Of a stretch of DNA of 64,000 bases, positions 51,571 to 63,000 are shown one piece after another. The notes under the pieces were generated by a model. The model searched no databases. It was given only the letters and a program-made list of their open reading frames with translations, and was not told where the DNA came from. This DNA comes from Myroides sp. NP-2 (GTDB taxonomy: Bacteria; Bacteroidota; Bacteroidia; Flavobacteriales; Flavobacteriaceae): NCBI RefSeq assembly GCF_014145665.1, contig NZ_JACHTD010000009.1, positions 97,352-161,351 on the forward strand, written 5' to 3'. Positions within the stretch are counted from its first letter, which is position 1, and each line of letters starts with the position of its first letter. Both the position numbers and the translations under genes were made by a program.

Positions 51571-53478
51571 TTACAATTTCTCTTCTCTAATTTTCTCAAT
51601 CACTTCTGGATTGATTAAGGTTGATACATCTCCAAAGTCTTTGGTTTCTCCTTCAGCAATGGATCGTAAAATGCGGCGCATAATCTTTCCAGAACGTGTT
51701 TTAGGCAAGCTATCCACGAATTGAATTTTATCCAACTTCGCAATTGGTCCAATGTGACTGCTGATATATTGGTTGATTTCTTTTTTAACATTCTCTCGAT
51801 CTCTGTACTCTCCTTCTACTTTGAGTGTAATAAATCCATAGAGGGCATTTCCTTTGATTTCGTGTTTATATCCTACGACAGCACTTTCTGCCACAGCTGG
51901 ATGTTCGTTGATCGCATCTTCAATAGGTGCCGTACCTAAATTATGTCCTGAAACAATCACAACATCATCAGCGCGTCCTGTGATTCTGTAGTATCCTACT
52001 TCGTCTCTCAATGCGCCATCCCCTGTAAAATACTTTCCAGGGAACTGGCTAAAGTAGGTGTCTTTATAGCGTTGGTGATCCCCCCAAATGGTACGAGCCA
52101 TCGAAGGCCAAGGGAATTTGATGCAAAGAGAACCGTCAATTTGGTTGTCGTCAATTTCGTTTCGCTTTTCATCCATTAAAACGGCTTGAATACCTGGCAA
52201 TGGCAACGTAGCATAGGTTGGTTTTGTTGGGGTAATAAACGGCAAAGGAGAGATTAAAATACTTCCTGTTTCTGTTTGCCACCACGTATCCACAATGGGA
52301 CATTTTTTCTTTCCTACATGATCATTGTACCAGTGCCATGCCTCTTCGTTAATTGGCTCTCCTACGGATCCAATCACGCGTAGACTCGATAAGTCGTGTT
52401 CATTGACATACTTATAATCTTCTGTCATCAACGAGCGAATGGCCGTTGGGGCTGTATAGAATTGGGTTACTTTATACTTGTCGATGATATCCCAAAAACG
52501 GCTCGGATTGGGATAGGTAGGTATTCCTTCAAACATAATCGTTGTTGCCCCGTTTAACAAGGGACCGTACACAATATAGGAGTGCCCTGTAATCCATCCA
52601 CAGTCTGCCGTACACCAAAAAATATCATCGTCTTTGTAATCAAATATATTTTTAAATGAATAGGCCGTTTGTACCATATAACCTGCTGTGGTATGCACCA
52701 TCCCCTTTGGTGTTCCGGTTGAACCCGAAGTATACAGAATAAATAAAGGATCTTCAGCATCCATCACTTGAGCGACGTGATTCGTAGAAGCCGCATCTAA
52801 TAAAGGGTTTAACCAAATGTCGCGTTCAGGCATCATCTCGATATCCGCTTCTGTGCGCTGCACAACTAGTACACGCTCAACCGAAGGACACGATTTTAAC
52901 GCTTCATCAATAATGGGTTTTAAGGGGATACTCTTGCTTCCTCTAAAACTTCCATCAGAGGTAATAACAAATTGACAGGCAGCATCGTTAATTCGCTTGC
53001 TAACCGCTGAGGATGAAAATCCTGCAAAAATAACACTGTGCACTGCGCCAATTCGCGCACAAGCCAACATAGCCACCGCTAATTCTGGAATCATTGGCAA
53101 ATAAATACAAACGCGATCGCCTTTTTTAACGCCTTGTTCTTTTAAGACGTTTGCCATTTTGCAAACGCGATTAAACAAGTCGTTATACGTAATGATTTGT
53201 GGATGTTCCTCAGGATTGTTCGGTTCAAAGATAATAGCGGGCTTCTCTCCTCTTTTCGCTAGGTGTCTATCCACGCAGTTTTTTACGATGTTTAATTTTG
53301 CGTTGACAAACCACTCAAACTTAGATTCTTCCATATCAAATTGAAAAACCTTATCCCAAACTTGATACCATACAAAGTTTTCTTCTGCTATTTTGCTCCA
53401 AAACTTTCTAGGTTCTCGCACAGATTTTTTATAATGCTTAAAATACTGTTCGAGATTCTCTATTTTATAATAACTCAT
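51571..53478 (-). CDS. acs: Acetyl-CoA synthetase (AMP-forming)
   Basis: Acs activates acetate to acetyl-CoA through acetyl-AMP. The 635-residue product has the N-terminal ACAS region (YFKHYKKSVREPRKFWSKIA), AMP-binding motifs YTSGSTGTPKGMVHT near 255 and DTWWQTETGSILI near 403, the hinge FTGDGALRDEVGYYRITGRADD, and the catalytic Lys in KTRSGKIMRRILR near 605, the usual site of regulatory acetylation. Length matches the family. It is a single gene with terminator. Confidence 0.95.
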   Translation of the reverse strand: MSYYKIENLEQYFKHYKKSVREPRKFWSKIAEENFVWYQVWDKVFQFDMEESKFEWFVNAKLNIVKNCVDRHLAKRGEKPAIIFEPNNPEEHPQIITYNDLFNRVCKMANVLKEQGVKKGDRVCIYLPMIPELAVAMLACARIGAVHSVIFAGFSSSAVSKRINDAACQFVITSDGSFRGSKSIPLKPIIDEALKSCPSVERVLVVQRTEADIEMMPERDIWLNPLLDAASTNHVAQVMDAEDPLFILYTSGSTGTPKGMVHTTAGYMVQTAYSFKNIFDYKDDDIFWCTADCGWITGHSYIVYGPLLNGATTIMFEGIPTYPNPSRFWDIIDKYKVTQFYTAPTAIRSLMTEDYKYVNEHDLSSLRVIGSVGEPINEEAWHWYNDHVGKKKCPIVDTWWQTETGSILISPLPFITPTKPTYATLPLPGIQAVLMDEKRNEIDDNQIDGSLCIKFPWPSMARTIWGDHQRYKDTYFSQFPGKYFTGDGALRDEVGYYRITGRADDVVIVSGHNLGTAPIEDAINEHPAVAESAVVGYKHEIKGNALYGFITLKVEGEYRDRENVKKEINQYISSHIGPIAKLDKIQFVDSLPKTRSGKIMRRILRSIAEGETKDFGDVSTLINPEVIEKIREEKL

Positions 53479-53552
53479 ATGTAGTGTGTGGTTTTTATTT
53501 TATTTCGTTTATGTTACTTCCTATAAAAATAAAAGATTATTAGTATATAGCA

Positions 53553-53592
53553 AAAAACCATACGAACTTTTTATTTAAAATTCGCATGGTTT
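53553..53592 (-). terminator. Terminator after the mnmA - NMO unit
   Basis: On the minus strand AAACCATGCGAA pairs with TTCGTATGGTTT (one G-T pair) around a 14-base AT loop, followed by T6. Confidence 0.6.
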
Positions 53593-53659
53593 CTCTTCTA
53601 ATATAAAAAAATAAATCACTCTTCTCAAACTAATGAAAGGTTGGATTCATTTACTTTGG

Positions 53660-54604
53660 TTAAAAATTAAACATTCGCTGTTTGGCTTGTTCAAATTCGC
53701 GCATAATAGTAGCGATAATAGCAGCTACAGGCTCGATGTGGTGAATTAATCCTGCCACTTGTCCTGCTTCTAATTCTCCTTCTACTAAATCGCCTTCGAA
53801 CATTCCTTTTTTCGATCGTCCTTTGCTTAGGTAAGCGCGTAAATCTTCTTTGCTAGCTCCTGCTTGATACAGTTCTTCAATACCTTGATAAAACTCATTT
53901 TTTATCAAACGAACGGGCGCTAATTCTTTTAGGGTTAGAATGGTATCTCCTTCTTCTACTTGGGTCACCTTATGCTTAAACGCTTGGTGTGCTGAACTTT
54001 CCGTAGACGCGATAAAACGCGTACCCATTTGCACCCCATCCGCACCGAGAATCATCGCAGCTAACATACCACTTCCTGTTGCAATTCCCCCAGCAGCAAT
54101 CAAGGGAATTTGTACCTTTTCTTTGACCATGGGAATTAACGTAAAAGTGGTCGTTTCCTCTCTTCCGTTGTGCCCCCCAGCTTCAAACCCCTCTGCAACA
54201 AGGGCATCGACTCCTGCATCTTGTGCTTTTAATGCAAATTTAGACGAGCTAACTACATGGGCTACTGTGATCCCGTGTGACTTTAAGAAAGGAGTCCACA
54301 ATTTGGGATTACCCGCAGAGGTAAACACAATTTTAACCCCTTCTTCTACAATAATATCCATCACTTCTTGTAGGTCCGGATACAATAGGGATACATTGAC
54401 ACCAAACGGCTTATCCGTCGCTTGCTTGCACTTTTGGATATGCGTTCTCAAAACTTCTGGATACATCGATCCTGCGCCAATTAGTCCTAATCCTCCTGCA
54501 TTGCTTACGGCACTGGCAAGTTTATAGCCACTATTCCAAACCATTCCCCCTTGAATAATGGGGTATTGTATGTTAAAAAGCGAGGTAATGCTGTTCTTTG
54601 CCAT
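53660..54604 (-). CDS. Nitronate monooxygenase / FabK-like flavoprotein
   Basis: The 314-residue product is an FMN-binding TIM barrel: IQYPIIQGGMVWNSGYKLAS near the start, SNAGGLGLIG, the flavin-phosphate site IAAGGIATGSGMLAAMILGADGVQMGTRF near 175-205, and EGFEAGGHNG with the conserved His. Members either oxidise nitronates or reduce enoyl-ACP (FabK); the sequence alone does not decide. The ATG at 54604 leaves a 17-base gap after the mnmA stop; the longer start at 54676 would run back into mnmA. Confidence 0.85.
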   Translation of the reverse strand: MAKNSITSLFNIQYPIIQGGMVWNSGYKLASAVSNAGGLGLIGAGSMYPEVLRTHIQKCKQATDKPFGVNVSLLYPDLQEVMDIIVEEGVKIVFTSAGNPKLWTPFLKSHGITVAHVVSSSKFALKAQDAGVDALVAEGFEAGGHNGREETTTFTLIPMVKEKVQIPLIAAGGIATGSGMLAAMILGADGVQMGTRFIASTESSAHQAFKHKVTQVEEGDTILTLKELAPVRLIKNEFYQGIEELYQAGASKEDLRAYLSKGRSKKGMFEGDLVEGELEAGQVAGLIHHIEPVAAIIATIMREFEQAKQRMFNF

Positions 54605-54621
54605 CTGTTTTGATCTTTCTT

Positions 54622-55833
54622 TTAGTTTACTTTCGATATTACACCAGAGCCAATTAATTCTTCTCCGATATGCCAAGATACGAATTGTCCTTCAGTAATC
54701 GCTGATTGTGGCTCATCAAAACGCACATACATACCGCTATCCATTTTGTGTAAAGTCGCTTCTTGTAAGGGTTGACGGTAGCGAATACGCGCTTTTATAC
54801 GCAGTGTTTCACCTGATTTTAGCTGTAAATCTTCGCGAATCCAATGAATTTCACCCTCTTGTACAAAAAGCGTTTTATGGAACAAACCAGGATGTGTATT
54901 GCCTTGTCCTGTATAGATGATATTGTTTTCTACATCGGTTGCAATAACAAATAAGGGATCTACTGTTCCACCAACATTCAACCCTTTGCGTTGTCCTGTA
55001 GTGAAATAATGCGCACCATAGTGATCTCCCACTTTTTTACCCATCTCTGGGGTATACTGAAACGCTTTGGCTTCGGCATATAATTCTTCTGCTAAGGTTG
55101 TAGGTGCTACTCCTGTACTAGCAAAAATCGGTGCATCTTTCGGAATCTCGTAGATAAAACCATCTTTGGGTTTTAATTGTTGTTGTAAAAATTCAGGTAA
55201 GCGAACTTTTCCAATAAAACACAACCCTTGGGAATCTTTTTTCTCTGCGGTAATTAAATCTGCCTCGGTGGCAATTTCTCTTACTTTTGATTTGTACAAT
55301 TCTCCAACGGGAAATAAGGCTTTTGCCAATTGCTCTTGTGACAATTGACATAGGAAGTACGATTGATCTTTTGACGGATCAACGCCTGCTAATAATTTAT
55401 ATACGGTTTGGGTTGTGCCATCTGCAGCTACCACTTCTTCTTCCGCTTTTCTACAATAGTGTCCTGTCGCTACATAATCCGCACCTAACTCTAAGGCAAT
55501 TTTCATGAAAACATCGAACTTAATCTCTCTATTGCACAGTACGTCTGGATTTGGGGTACGACCATTTTCGTACTCCTTAAACATATAATCTACAATCTTC
55601 TCCTTATATTGTTCACTTAAATCCACAGTTTGAAAAGGGATGCCTAATTTCTCAGCAACCATCAGAGCGTCATTGCTATCTTCTAGCCAGGGACACTCAT
55701 TCGAAATGGTAACGGTATCATCATGCCAATTTTTCATGAATAATCCGATCACTTCGTATCCTTGTTCTTTCAATAAGTAGGCGGCAACACTTGAGTCTAC
55801 CCCCCCTGAAAGTCCTACTACTACTCTTTTCAT
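54622..55833 (-). CDS. mnmA: tRNA-specific 2-thiouridylase MnmA
   Basis: MnmA thiolates U34 of Lys, Glu and Gln tRNAs. The 403-residue product has the PP-loop [15 protein letters not shown], the catalytic Cys in [14 protein letters not shown] near 102, [13 protein letters not shown] near 152 and the persulfide-forming Cys in [10 protein letters not shown] near 206, followed by the beta-barrel tRNA-binding domain. Length is somewhat above the 360-380 aa norm, with an insertion near residues 230-265. First gene of a two-gene unit with the FMN enzyme. Confidence 0.95.
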   Translation of the reverse strand: MKRVVVGLSGGVDSSVAAYLLKEQGYEVIGLFMKNWHDDTVTISNECPWLEDSNDALMVAEKLGIPFQTVDLSEQYKEKIVDYMFKEYENGRTPNPDVLCNREIKFDVFMKIALELGADYVATGHYCRKAEEEVVAADGTTQTVYKLLAGVDPSKDQSYFLCQLSQEQLAKALFPVGELYKSKVREIATEADLITAEKKDSQGLCFIGKVRLPEFLQQQLKPKDGFIYEIPKDAPIFASTGVAPTTLAEELYAEAKAFQYTPEMGKKVGDHYGAHYFTTGQRKGLNVGGTVDPLFVIATDVENNIIYTGQGNTHPGLFHKTLFVQEGEIHWIREDLQLKSGETLRIKARIRYRQPLQEATLHKMDSGMYVRFDEPQSAITEGQFVSWHIGEELIGSGVISKVN

Positions 55834-55853
55834 ATTTTAAAAAAACTAAGAGG

Positions 55854-55861
55854 CAAAGTTA
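55854..55861 (-). promoter_or_regulatory. -7 element for mnmA
   Basis: TAACTTTG on the minus strand matches TAnnTTTG exactly and lies 20 bases before the ATG at 55833. Confidence 0.55.
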
Positions 55862-55906
55862 CGGAGAATTGCGCTAAACTCATGCGATTTTAGATTTTCT
55901 TTAGAA

Positions 55907-56090
55907 TAGTGAGTGGTGAGTGGTGAATAGTGAGTGGTGAATAGTGAGTACCACTTACCACTCACCACTTACCACTTACCACTTACCACTTACCACTTAC
56001 CACTTACCACTTACCACTTACCACTTACCACTTACCACTTACCACTTACCACTTACCACTTACCACTTACCACTTACCACTCACCACTCA
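55907..56090. repeat. Heptamer array: 20 copies of CCACTTA/CCACTCA with an inverted arm of six heptamers
   Basis: From 55951 to 56090 there are 20 exact 7-base units, CCACTTA except for CCACTCA at copies 2, 19 and 20. To the left (55907-55948) six heptamers TAGTGAG/TGGTGAG/TGGTGAA read as CCACTCA/CTATTCA on the other strand, so the two arms can pair into a long hairpin. It fills the whole space between the mnmA promoter and the stop of the barrel-protein gene. Confidence 0.95.
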
Positions 56091-56091
56091 C

Positions 56092-56952
56092 CTATAATCC
56101 GATGCTATAGCGCAACTGAATCCCAAAATTGTAATTTTTAAAAGCAGTGGTTGTACTTTCTTGTAGACTGTGATAGGTCAAAGCTTGCTCGCGAACAGGC
56201 TGATAAGCTACCAATTGTTTGGGTTTCTCACTTCCACTTGATTTTTGGTTGTTTAACCCCAAGTCAACATACAACCCTATATAGAGGTTTTGATTGTCTC
56301 GTAGGTTGTGTCTGACTCCAAACTCTCCAATCCAAGCCCATCGATTTTTTAATTCTGCATCGGGTTTGTATTCCACTTGTTCTTGATACCCAAATCCCGC
56401 ATACAACAAATCGTGATCGAGGTGTAAATTGTATTGCGGAAAATATCCTGAAGTCTGCAATTGATTCCACGTCAGGGTAGCTTTGGTATTCATCATCAAG
56501 GAATACTGAACCCCAGTTCGAATATACAGTGCCGTTTCTCCTTTTCCGACATAGTGTACGGTTAAGGGAATATTGAGTTGGGAAACCTTCCATTGTTCTT
56601 TGTACTTTTTTCCGTCATAGCTAAACGTAAAAGCCTCGTTTTCCCAATCGGTTTCTTGACTTGCTCCCTTGAGGTTTCTCCCTGTAAAATCAGTAGTTTG
56701 ACTGGCATATTGAATGCCAACTCCCATACTCCAATTGGGTGTTAAATAGTAATCATACTGTAATCCAATCGCTGTCGCTACTTTTAAATCAGCCGCAATT
56801 GAATTGGGTAAGCTACCATAATTTTGGTGCATTCCCACTTTTACTGTTGCCCCTACTTCGTGATCCTTATAATAGTATGGCTTGTATTGCGCCTGCACGG
56901 GCACATAGCTCATTAAAAATAATCCTATAAAAAAATATACGTCTTGTTTCAT
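56092..56952 (-). CDS. Outer membrane beta-barrel protein (286 aa)
   Basis: A signal peptide (MKQDVYFFIGLFLMSYVPVQ, cleavage after AQ) is followed by alternating amphipathic strands ending with the aromatic-containing QLRYSIGL, a PorT/OMP_b-brl-like pattern. Conserved stretches include VGMGIQYASQTTDF-type strands (here SMGVGIQYASQTTDF) and a long first loop. No ligand can be inferred. It is 79 bases downstream of the MBG adhesin gene on the same strand and may be co-transcribed with it. Its stop directly abuts the heptamer array. Confidence 0.75.
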   Translation of the reverse strand: MKQDVYFFIGLFLMSYVPVQAQYKPYYYKDHEVGATVKVGMHQNYGSLPNSIAADLKVATAIGLQYDYYLTPNWSMGVGIQYASQTTDFTGRNLKGASQETDWENEAFTFSYDGKKYKEQWKVSQLNIPLTVHYVGKGETALYIRTGVQYSLMMNTKATLTWNQLQTSGYFPQYNLHLDHDLLYAGFGYQEQVEYKPDAELKNRWAWIGEFGVRHNLRDNQNLYIGLYVDLGLNNQKSSGSEKPKQLVAYQPVREQALTYHSLQESTTTAFKNYNFGIQLRYSIGL

Positions 56953-57031
56953 CCTTATTGATTTTTGAAATTCCCCTGCATCAGAACTAAAATCCCGCTG
57001 TAATACAGAGAGAAATCTCCATTAGCCTTTG

Positions 57032-60000
57032 TTATTGAACAATAAATTGAATTCCCTGTTGTTTGCCTGCCCTATTCAAAACTAGATAATACGATCCTGC
57101 TGCCACTGTTGACGGAATTTCAATTCCCATCTTCCCTTTATCCAATGCTCCACTTTTAATTAGCTGTCCTGTGATGTTGTAGATCTTGTATGTTGTAGCT
57201 TCTTGACGAGCTTCCTCCTCTAGTCGAACATACAACCAAGCGCTCTTTTGTACAGGGTTTGGATATACAGCCCAATTCTCAGTTGTTTTCCCTTGAATAA
57301 AGATGGGACAACTTCTTATTTTTTGTCCATTGTGTAGCGTCAGCTCCACGAGGTATTCTGCGTCAACATCTAAGGTTGTACCAGCATCGCCTTGCTCAGC
57401 ATAGAATTGCTTTTTGCCAAGTGACATTCCATTTTTAAACCACTCATACCCACTGAATACGTAACCTCCGTTGGTTTGCTTGTTGTTGTTGACCAATAAA
57501 ACTTTGTCGTATTTTTGGAATACAATACGTTCTGTTGGAATGCGCTTGTCTATGCGTATGGTGTAAGTTGTTGTGACTTGTCCATTTGCCGATTGTACCA
57601 CTATGACTTGTTCGTGGATTCCATAGGTTGTCACGGGAACTGTGATATAGTTTGACGGACTTACTACTGCACCAACTTGGGTGATAATTTCCAACACCAC
57701 TTCTTCTTGTGGAGTCGAACAGTCTAAGACTAATTCTACTACTTTTTCTATTTTTCCATGGGAAACACCATCGACAAGGAGATTCCAAATGCTCGCATCT
57801 CTACTGCTTATTTCAATGGTTTGCGAAACTGGGGCTGCCGCTTTGTAATTGGCATTTCCTTCTTGATGTGCTGTTACGGTAACAACCCCTGGTTGTAGGA
57901 AGTGAATAACTCCTGCTGCATCCACTTGAGCAAGGGCTTGCTCGGCAGGATCATCTATCGTATACGTTACAGCCAAACCAGAACTAGCCACTGCTTGAAG
58001 TGGTAAGGATGGCGTATCCTCTAAGACAACAGTCGAAACGGCTCCAAAGCGAATGTGTTGTTCTGCCGGAGTAATGGTCAATGTTCCCACTAAACGCAAG
58101 GGTTCGTAGTTTGGTTCATCTGTAATCGTAGCCACTACAGTATAGCGTCCTACTTGGGTTTGTTCGTTGTTTTCATAGGTTACTACTGCTCCAAGACTCA
58201 AAGGTCCCTCTACCTGTAAATACTGAGGTTCCCCATCGTAAACAACCGTTTTTGAAGGCAAGATAAGCCCTTGTATTTCACCTCTTTTAATTTCAAAAGA
58301 GGCTGTTGTAAACGAGCGAATAGTGTAATTTGAGCGTGGAGCGAGACTACCTTGTACAATGGTATATTGACCTACTTCTTCACCAGGTTCGCGTTTTAAT
58401 TGTCCCGTCATGGTGTTAGCCGGATAATCTCCACGTCTCAATCCTTGAATCTCATACCTCAATACGGGATCTGCTTGTCCATAATGTTTGTATTGTCCTA
58501 TTTCTACAACAATAGCAACTGGCGCTGGGGTAATCTCAAAGCGCTCTTCTGTATTCAATCGCAATACATAATTATTAGCGATGCTTTCCAAGCTTCCAAG
58601 TGTATATCGGTAGCGACCTACATTTTCACTTGTACTTCTACCTAAGGCACCGCGTAAAGCTGTTGCTATGGTATCTCCATTTCTTAATCCCTCTACAGTA
58701 AAAGCAAGAGTAGGATCATCAGTTCCATATTCCTTTTCTTGGTTTTGTTGGGGATAAATAACCAATTCAATGGGAAAAATGGTTAAATCAGCGGCTTGAT
58801 ATACGAGGGTATAATCCGTTGATGCAGCCAAACTTCCCTGTTGGATTTCGTAAGTTCCTACAGCCTCTCCTACTTCGCGAACTAAGCTTCCTGTAAGAGT
58901 ATCTGTTCCCTTTAATCCACGAACCGTATAGGTTAACAAAGGATCCGTATCTCCATACACTTTGGTTTTCGCTTCTGCGGTTATGGTTACTGTGGCAGGT
59001 GTAATGGTTAAATCAGCGGCTTGATACGCAACCGTATAATCCGTTGTTGCCGCTACACTTCCCTGTTGGATTTCGTACGTCCCTACAGCCTCTCCTACTT
59101 CGCGAACTAAGCTTCCTGTAAGAGTATCTGTTCCCTTTAATCCACGAACCGTATAGGTTAATATTGGATCTATATCTCCATACACTTTGGTTTTTGCTTC
59201 TGCGGTTATGGTAACTGTGGCAGGTGTAATATCTAAATCAGCGGCTTGATATACGAGGGTATAATCCGTTGATGCAGCTACACTTCCCTGTTGGATTTCG
59301 TACGTTCCTACAGTTTCTCCTCCTTCGCGAACTAAGCTTCCTGTAAGAGTATCTGTTCCTTTTAATCCATTAACCGTATAGGTTAACAAAGGATCCGTAT
59401 CTCCATACACTTTGGTTTTTGCTTCTGCGGTTATGGTAACTGTGGCAGGGGTAATATCTAAATCAGCGGCTTGATATACGAGGGTATAATCCGTTGATGC
59501 AGCTACACTTCCCTGCTGAATTTCATAAGTTCCTACAGTTTCTCCTACTTCGCGAACTAGGCTTCCTGTAAGAGTATCTGTTCCCTTTAATCCATTAACC
59601 GTATAAGTTAATGTTGGATCCGTATCTCCATATACTTTGGTTTTCGCTTCTGCGGTTATGGTAACTGTGGCAGGTGTAATGGTTAAATCAGCAGCTTCAA
59701 ATTGCAACGTATACCCAGCTACTGCTGTCAATGTACCTTGGGTGATGGCATAACTACTTACATTTTCTCCTGGTTCACGAGACAAACTACCCATCAAGAC
59801 CGTACTTGGATCAACTGCAGGATCCAATCCTGATACGGTATAGGTTAATGTTGGATCCGTATCTCCATAGACTTTGGTTTTGTCATTTGCCTGAACCACA
59901 ATAGTGGTTGTTCGAATCGTTAGATTAGCTGGTTGGTACCGCATTGCATAATTCGCAGAAGTCAAGGCTAATGTTCCTTGCGTAATAGGATAAACCCCCG

Positions 60001-63000
60001 TTTCTTCTCCCGGATCTCTCGTTAAAGTACCAGTCAATACATCTTCTGCTAGTTCCCCATTTTTGAGTCCTGAAACCTGATAAATCAACATAGGATCGGC
60101 TGCCCCCATTTCTTTGGTTTTTGCATCTGCAGTTACCGTTAATGGAGCGGGTGAAATCGTCAAGGTGGCCGTAGTCATAATCAAACTATAATTCGAAGAG
60201 GTAGTTAGAGTCCCTTGGCGAATCGCATAAGAACCGACATTTTCACCTGGATCTCGAGCTAAACTTCCTGTTAATGGTATCTCACTATAGCCGCCATAAA
60301 TCGTATACCTTAACTCAGGATCGGCATCTCCATAGTATTTGGTTATGGCTGTAGGAATAACATAAAGTGTTAATGGGTTAACAACCAAGGTAATTTTACT
60401 CCTTTTACTTTCACAGCCTGCTGTACTAAACGTACTGACCCAATATACATGGGTTCCTACGGGTAACACAGCTATATCGGGTGTAGGAATACTCACTCCA
60501 CCTGTTTCCTCTTCATACCAAGTTAAAACGTATGGTCCCAATACACTTCTAATACCAACTAGTATCACTTGGGTCTGGGTGTTATATTGAAAAGAGGAAG
60601 ATACACTAATCGAATTTAATTTAGGGTCCTCTATTTCCACTTGAATAGGAGTTCGACGCACACTCTCCTGTCCTCCAATAGTTTGAGTCGCATAATAGGT
60701 CCCACTGCTGAGCAGTGTAGACGGTAGCAATGCAGTAGTTGCTGTTTCACTCGCATACCACTTGATGTTTTCGCCAGTAGCGGTTAAATCGCTAACTTTT
60801 TTATTTTCGTTTTTACAAAACACTTGATCAACAGCCACAGGAGGTGGTGTCACTTCTAGAATCTTTACGGTATAGTCGGCCCATGTTCCATAATTATAAC
60901 TGCCACAAGGGTCAGCTCCATCGTCCATACCTCCTGCATTCGCAATGCGATTCCAAATGCGCATGCGATAATTTCCCGTAGCTATAGTATTAGGTATAGT
61001 CACAGTAGCTGTATATACTTGGGTATTGTTAGGAATATAATCCGATAGCGCCGATACTTCTGTCTGTTGATCAAAAACGCCATCGTTATTAAAATCAATA
61101 GCCACTCCCATCCCCGTATACCCCGTTGTGGTTACATTAAAAGTATACGTATTTCCAACTGTCAAATCTGGAATAGACTCAGCTGTTCGATCTCTTTGGG
61201 TGTAAGAAGGGATTTGGTCGGTAAAATTAATTTCATCAATATTCACTACGGTAATTCGGTGATTAGAGGATCCATTTACATAGGTTGGCGTACACCAATT
61301 GGGAGTGAACGTTGCTGCATCTGTCCAATAGCTTTCCTCTGTTGCCGTACAATTCGCTTTCACATAAGCGTGATACGTTGTTCCTGCAACTAGATTAGCC
61401 AGGTTTACTGTCCTTGTATTTGAATCTACTTGTGCTGAAAAAGCTAAGCCGGTAGTTCCACTGCCCGCTTCTCCTGAAGTTCGTATTTCATAGGTATATC
61501 CTTCCGTATTGGGCGATGATGTTGCTGTCCAAGCGATCGTTGCAGTGTTTAAACCTACAGCTGAAACAGTCAAATCAGTTGGTACAAGGCACGAAGGAAT
61601 GGGTTCAAAACGAATATCATCCATATAGATTGCTTGATACTCACTGCTCAAACCATGGGCTAATCCAAAGTAATTAGCCGTTCCAGCCGGAAAATTGACG
61701 AAATACTCTTTGAATGACGTAGTCAATGGTATGGTTGCTAAAGATTGCATTCCGACAGTCGTATTGGGATCTTCTAAGGTAACTACGTTTAAGGTTGATA
61801 GAGCAGAAGCTGTACTCCTCGCTCGAAATCGAACGCGATACCCTCCATTACCCAAATGATTTGTTGGAGGAGAAACCACCAGTAAATCACCCGTATTTTG
61901 GTTGCTATTATATAAATATAAGCTGTGATTTCCGGAATAAGCAGAAGCACTACTGGTGTATAGATACCCATTACCAGTACTGATTTTTCCCCAACACCCA
62001 GGCAAACTAGCATTGTTAACTGTCCCTACAGGTTGGGACTCAAAGTTTTCAATAAAAGCGCCTCGAGTTTCACACAAGGTAGTGAAAACAAAGGGACCTA
62101 GCCAATCTCCAAATTCTGTTGTACTACATTTAGATCTCACATAAAAATAGAAGGTTTCTCCACTAGTTAAAAACGGCAATTCAACGGTTAAATTGCTTGC
62201 AATAGTAGATCCACTTACTACGAATCCTGTATTTCCATCGCTAGGATTTCCATAGCTTCTCACTTGGAAATCATATCCTCTATCCGGTGCTATGTTCGGT
62301 GGAGTGATATTAGCCTTAGCCGTAGAGGAAGTAATTTGATTGATGATAATTGATGTCGGATTCGGACAAGAAGGAACCAACTCAGCTGTGGCGCCAAAAA
62401 CACTACTAATTCCCTGTCCTTCTACATGCGAAAACGCAATAGACTTAATTGCTTTCGTTTGATTTTCAAGCGTAATAGGTATCGGAAATTGATACAATCT
62501 AGGGTTGGTTGTTGAATTTTCCAACATATTATTCATTCGATTGATTCTTCCAAATCCTTGAAAAGCAACTGACAGATTTGTTCCATTGTACCAATCAGGT
62601 AAAGTAATGCTCATCACTTGAAATGAATCATCTTCAAAAATCACCTTACATTCCAAAACAGAAGAACCAGAAGTAGAAGTAGCTAAAATGTAGATATTTT
62701 GGGATTTTACTTGCCCACCTACGTTAGATGTAATCGTATTCACAGTAGTTTTCAACCGAATAACATTATTACTACTGTAATCTTGAAGTTGAAACAGCAA
62801 ATTCGGTGTCGTCGAGTCTTGAGAAGTAATGCTTCCATTCGTTGGCAAGCCACTTGTCATTGGTTGTGATTCGGCGGTTAACTTCCAATCCAAACTGCGA
62901 AGGCAATAGGACACACCATCTATATCATTTGTTGTACTCGACACAGCGGTTCCAATTCCATTGGCAATCACATCTTCATTAAACCCATCTAGACTTAGCG

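Noticed and set aside
55944..56141. Plus-strand frame reading TTYHLPL repeats
   Set aside because: It is only the translation of the heptamer array, whose 21-base (3 x 7) period keeps any frame open.
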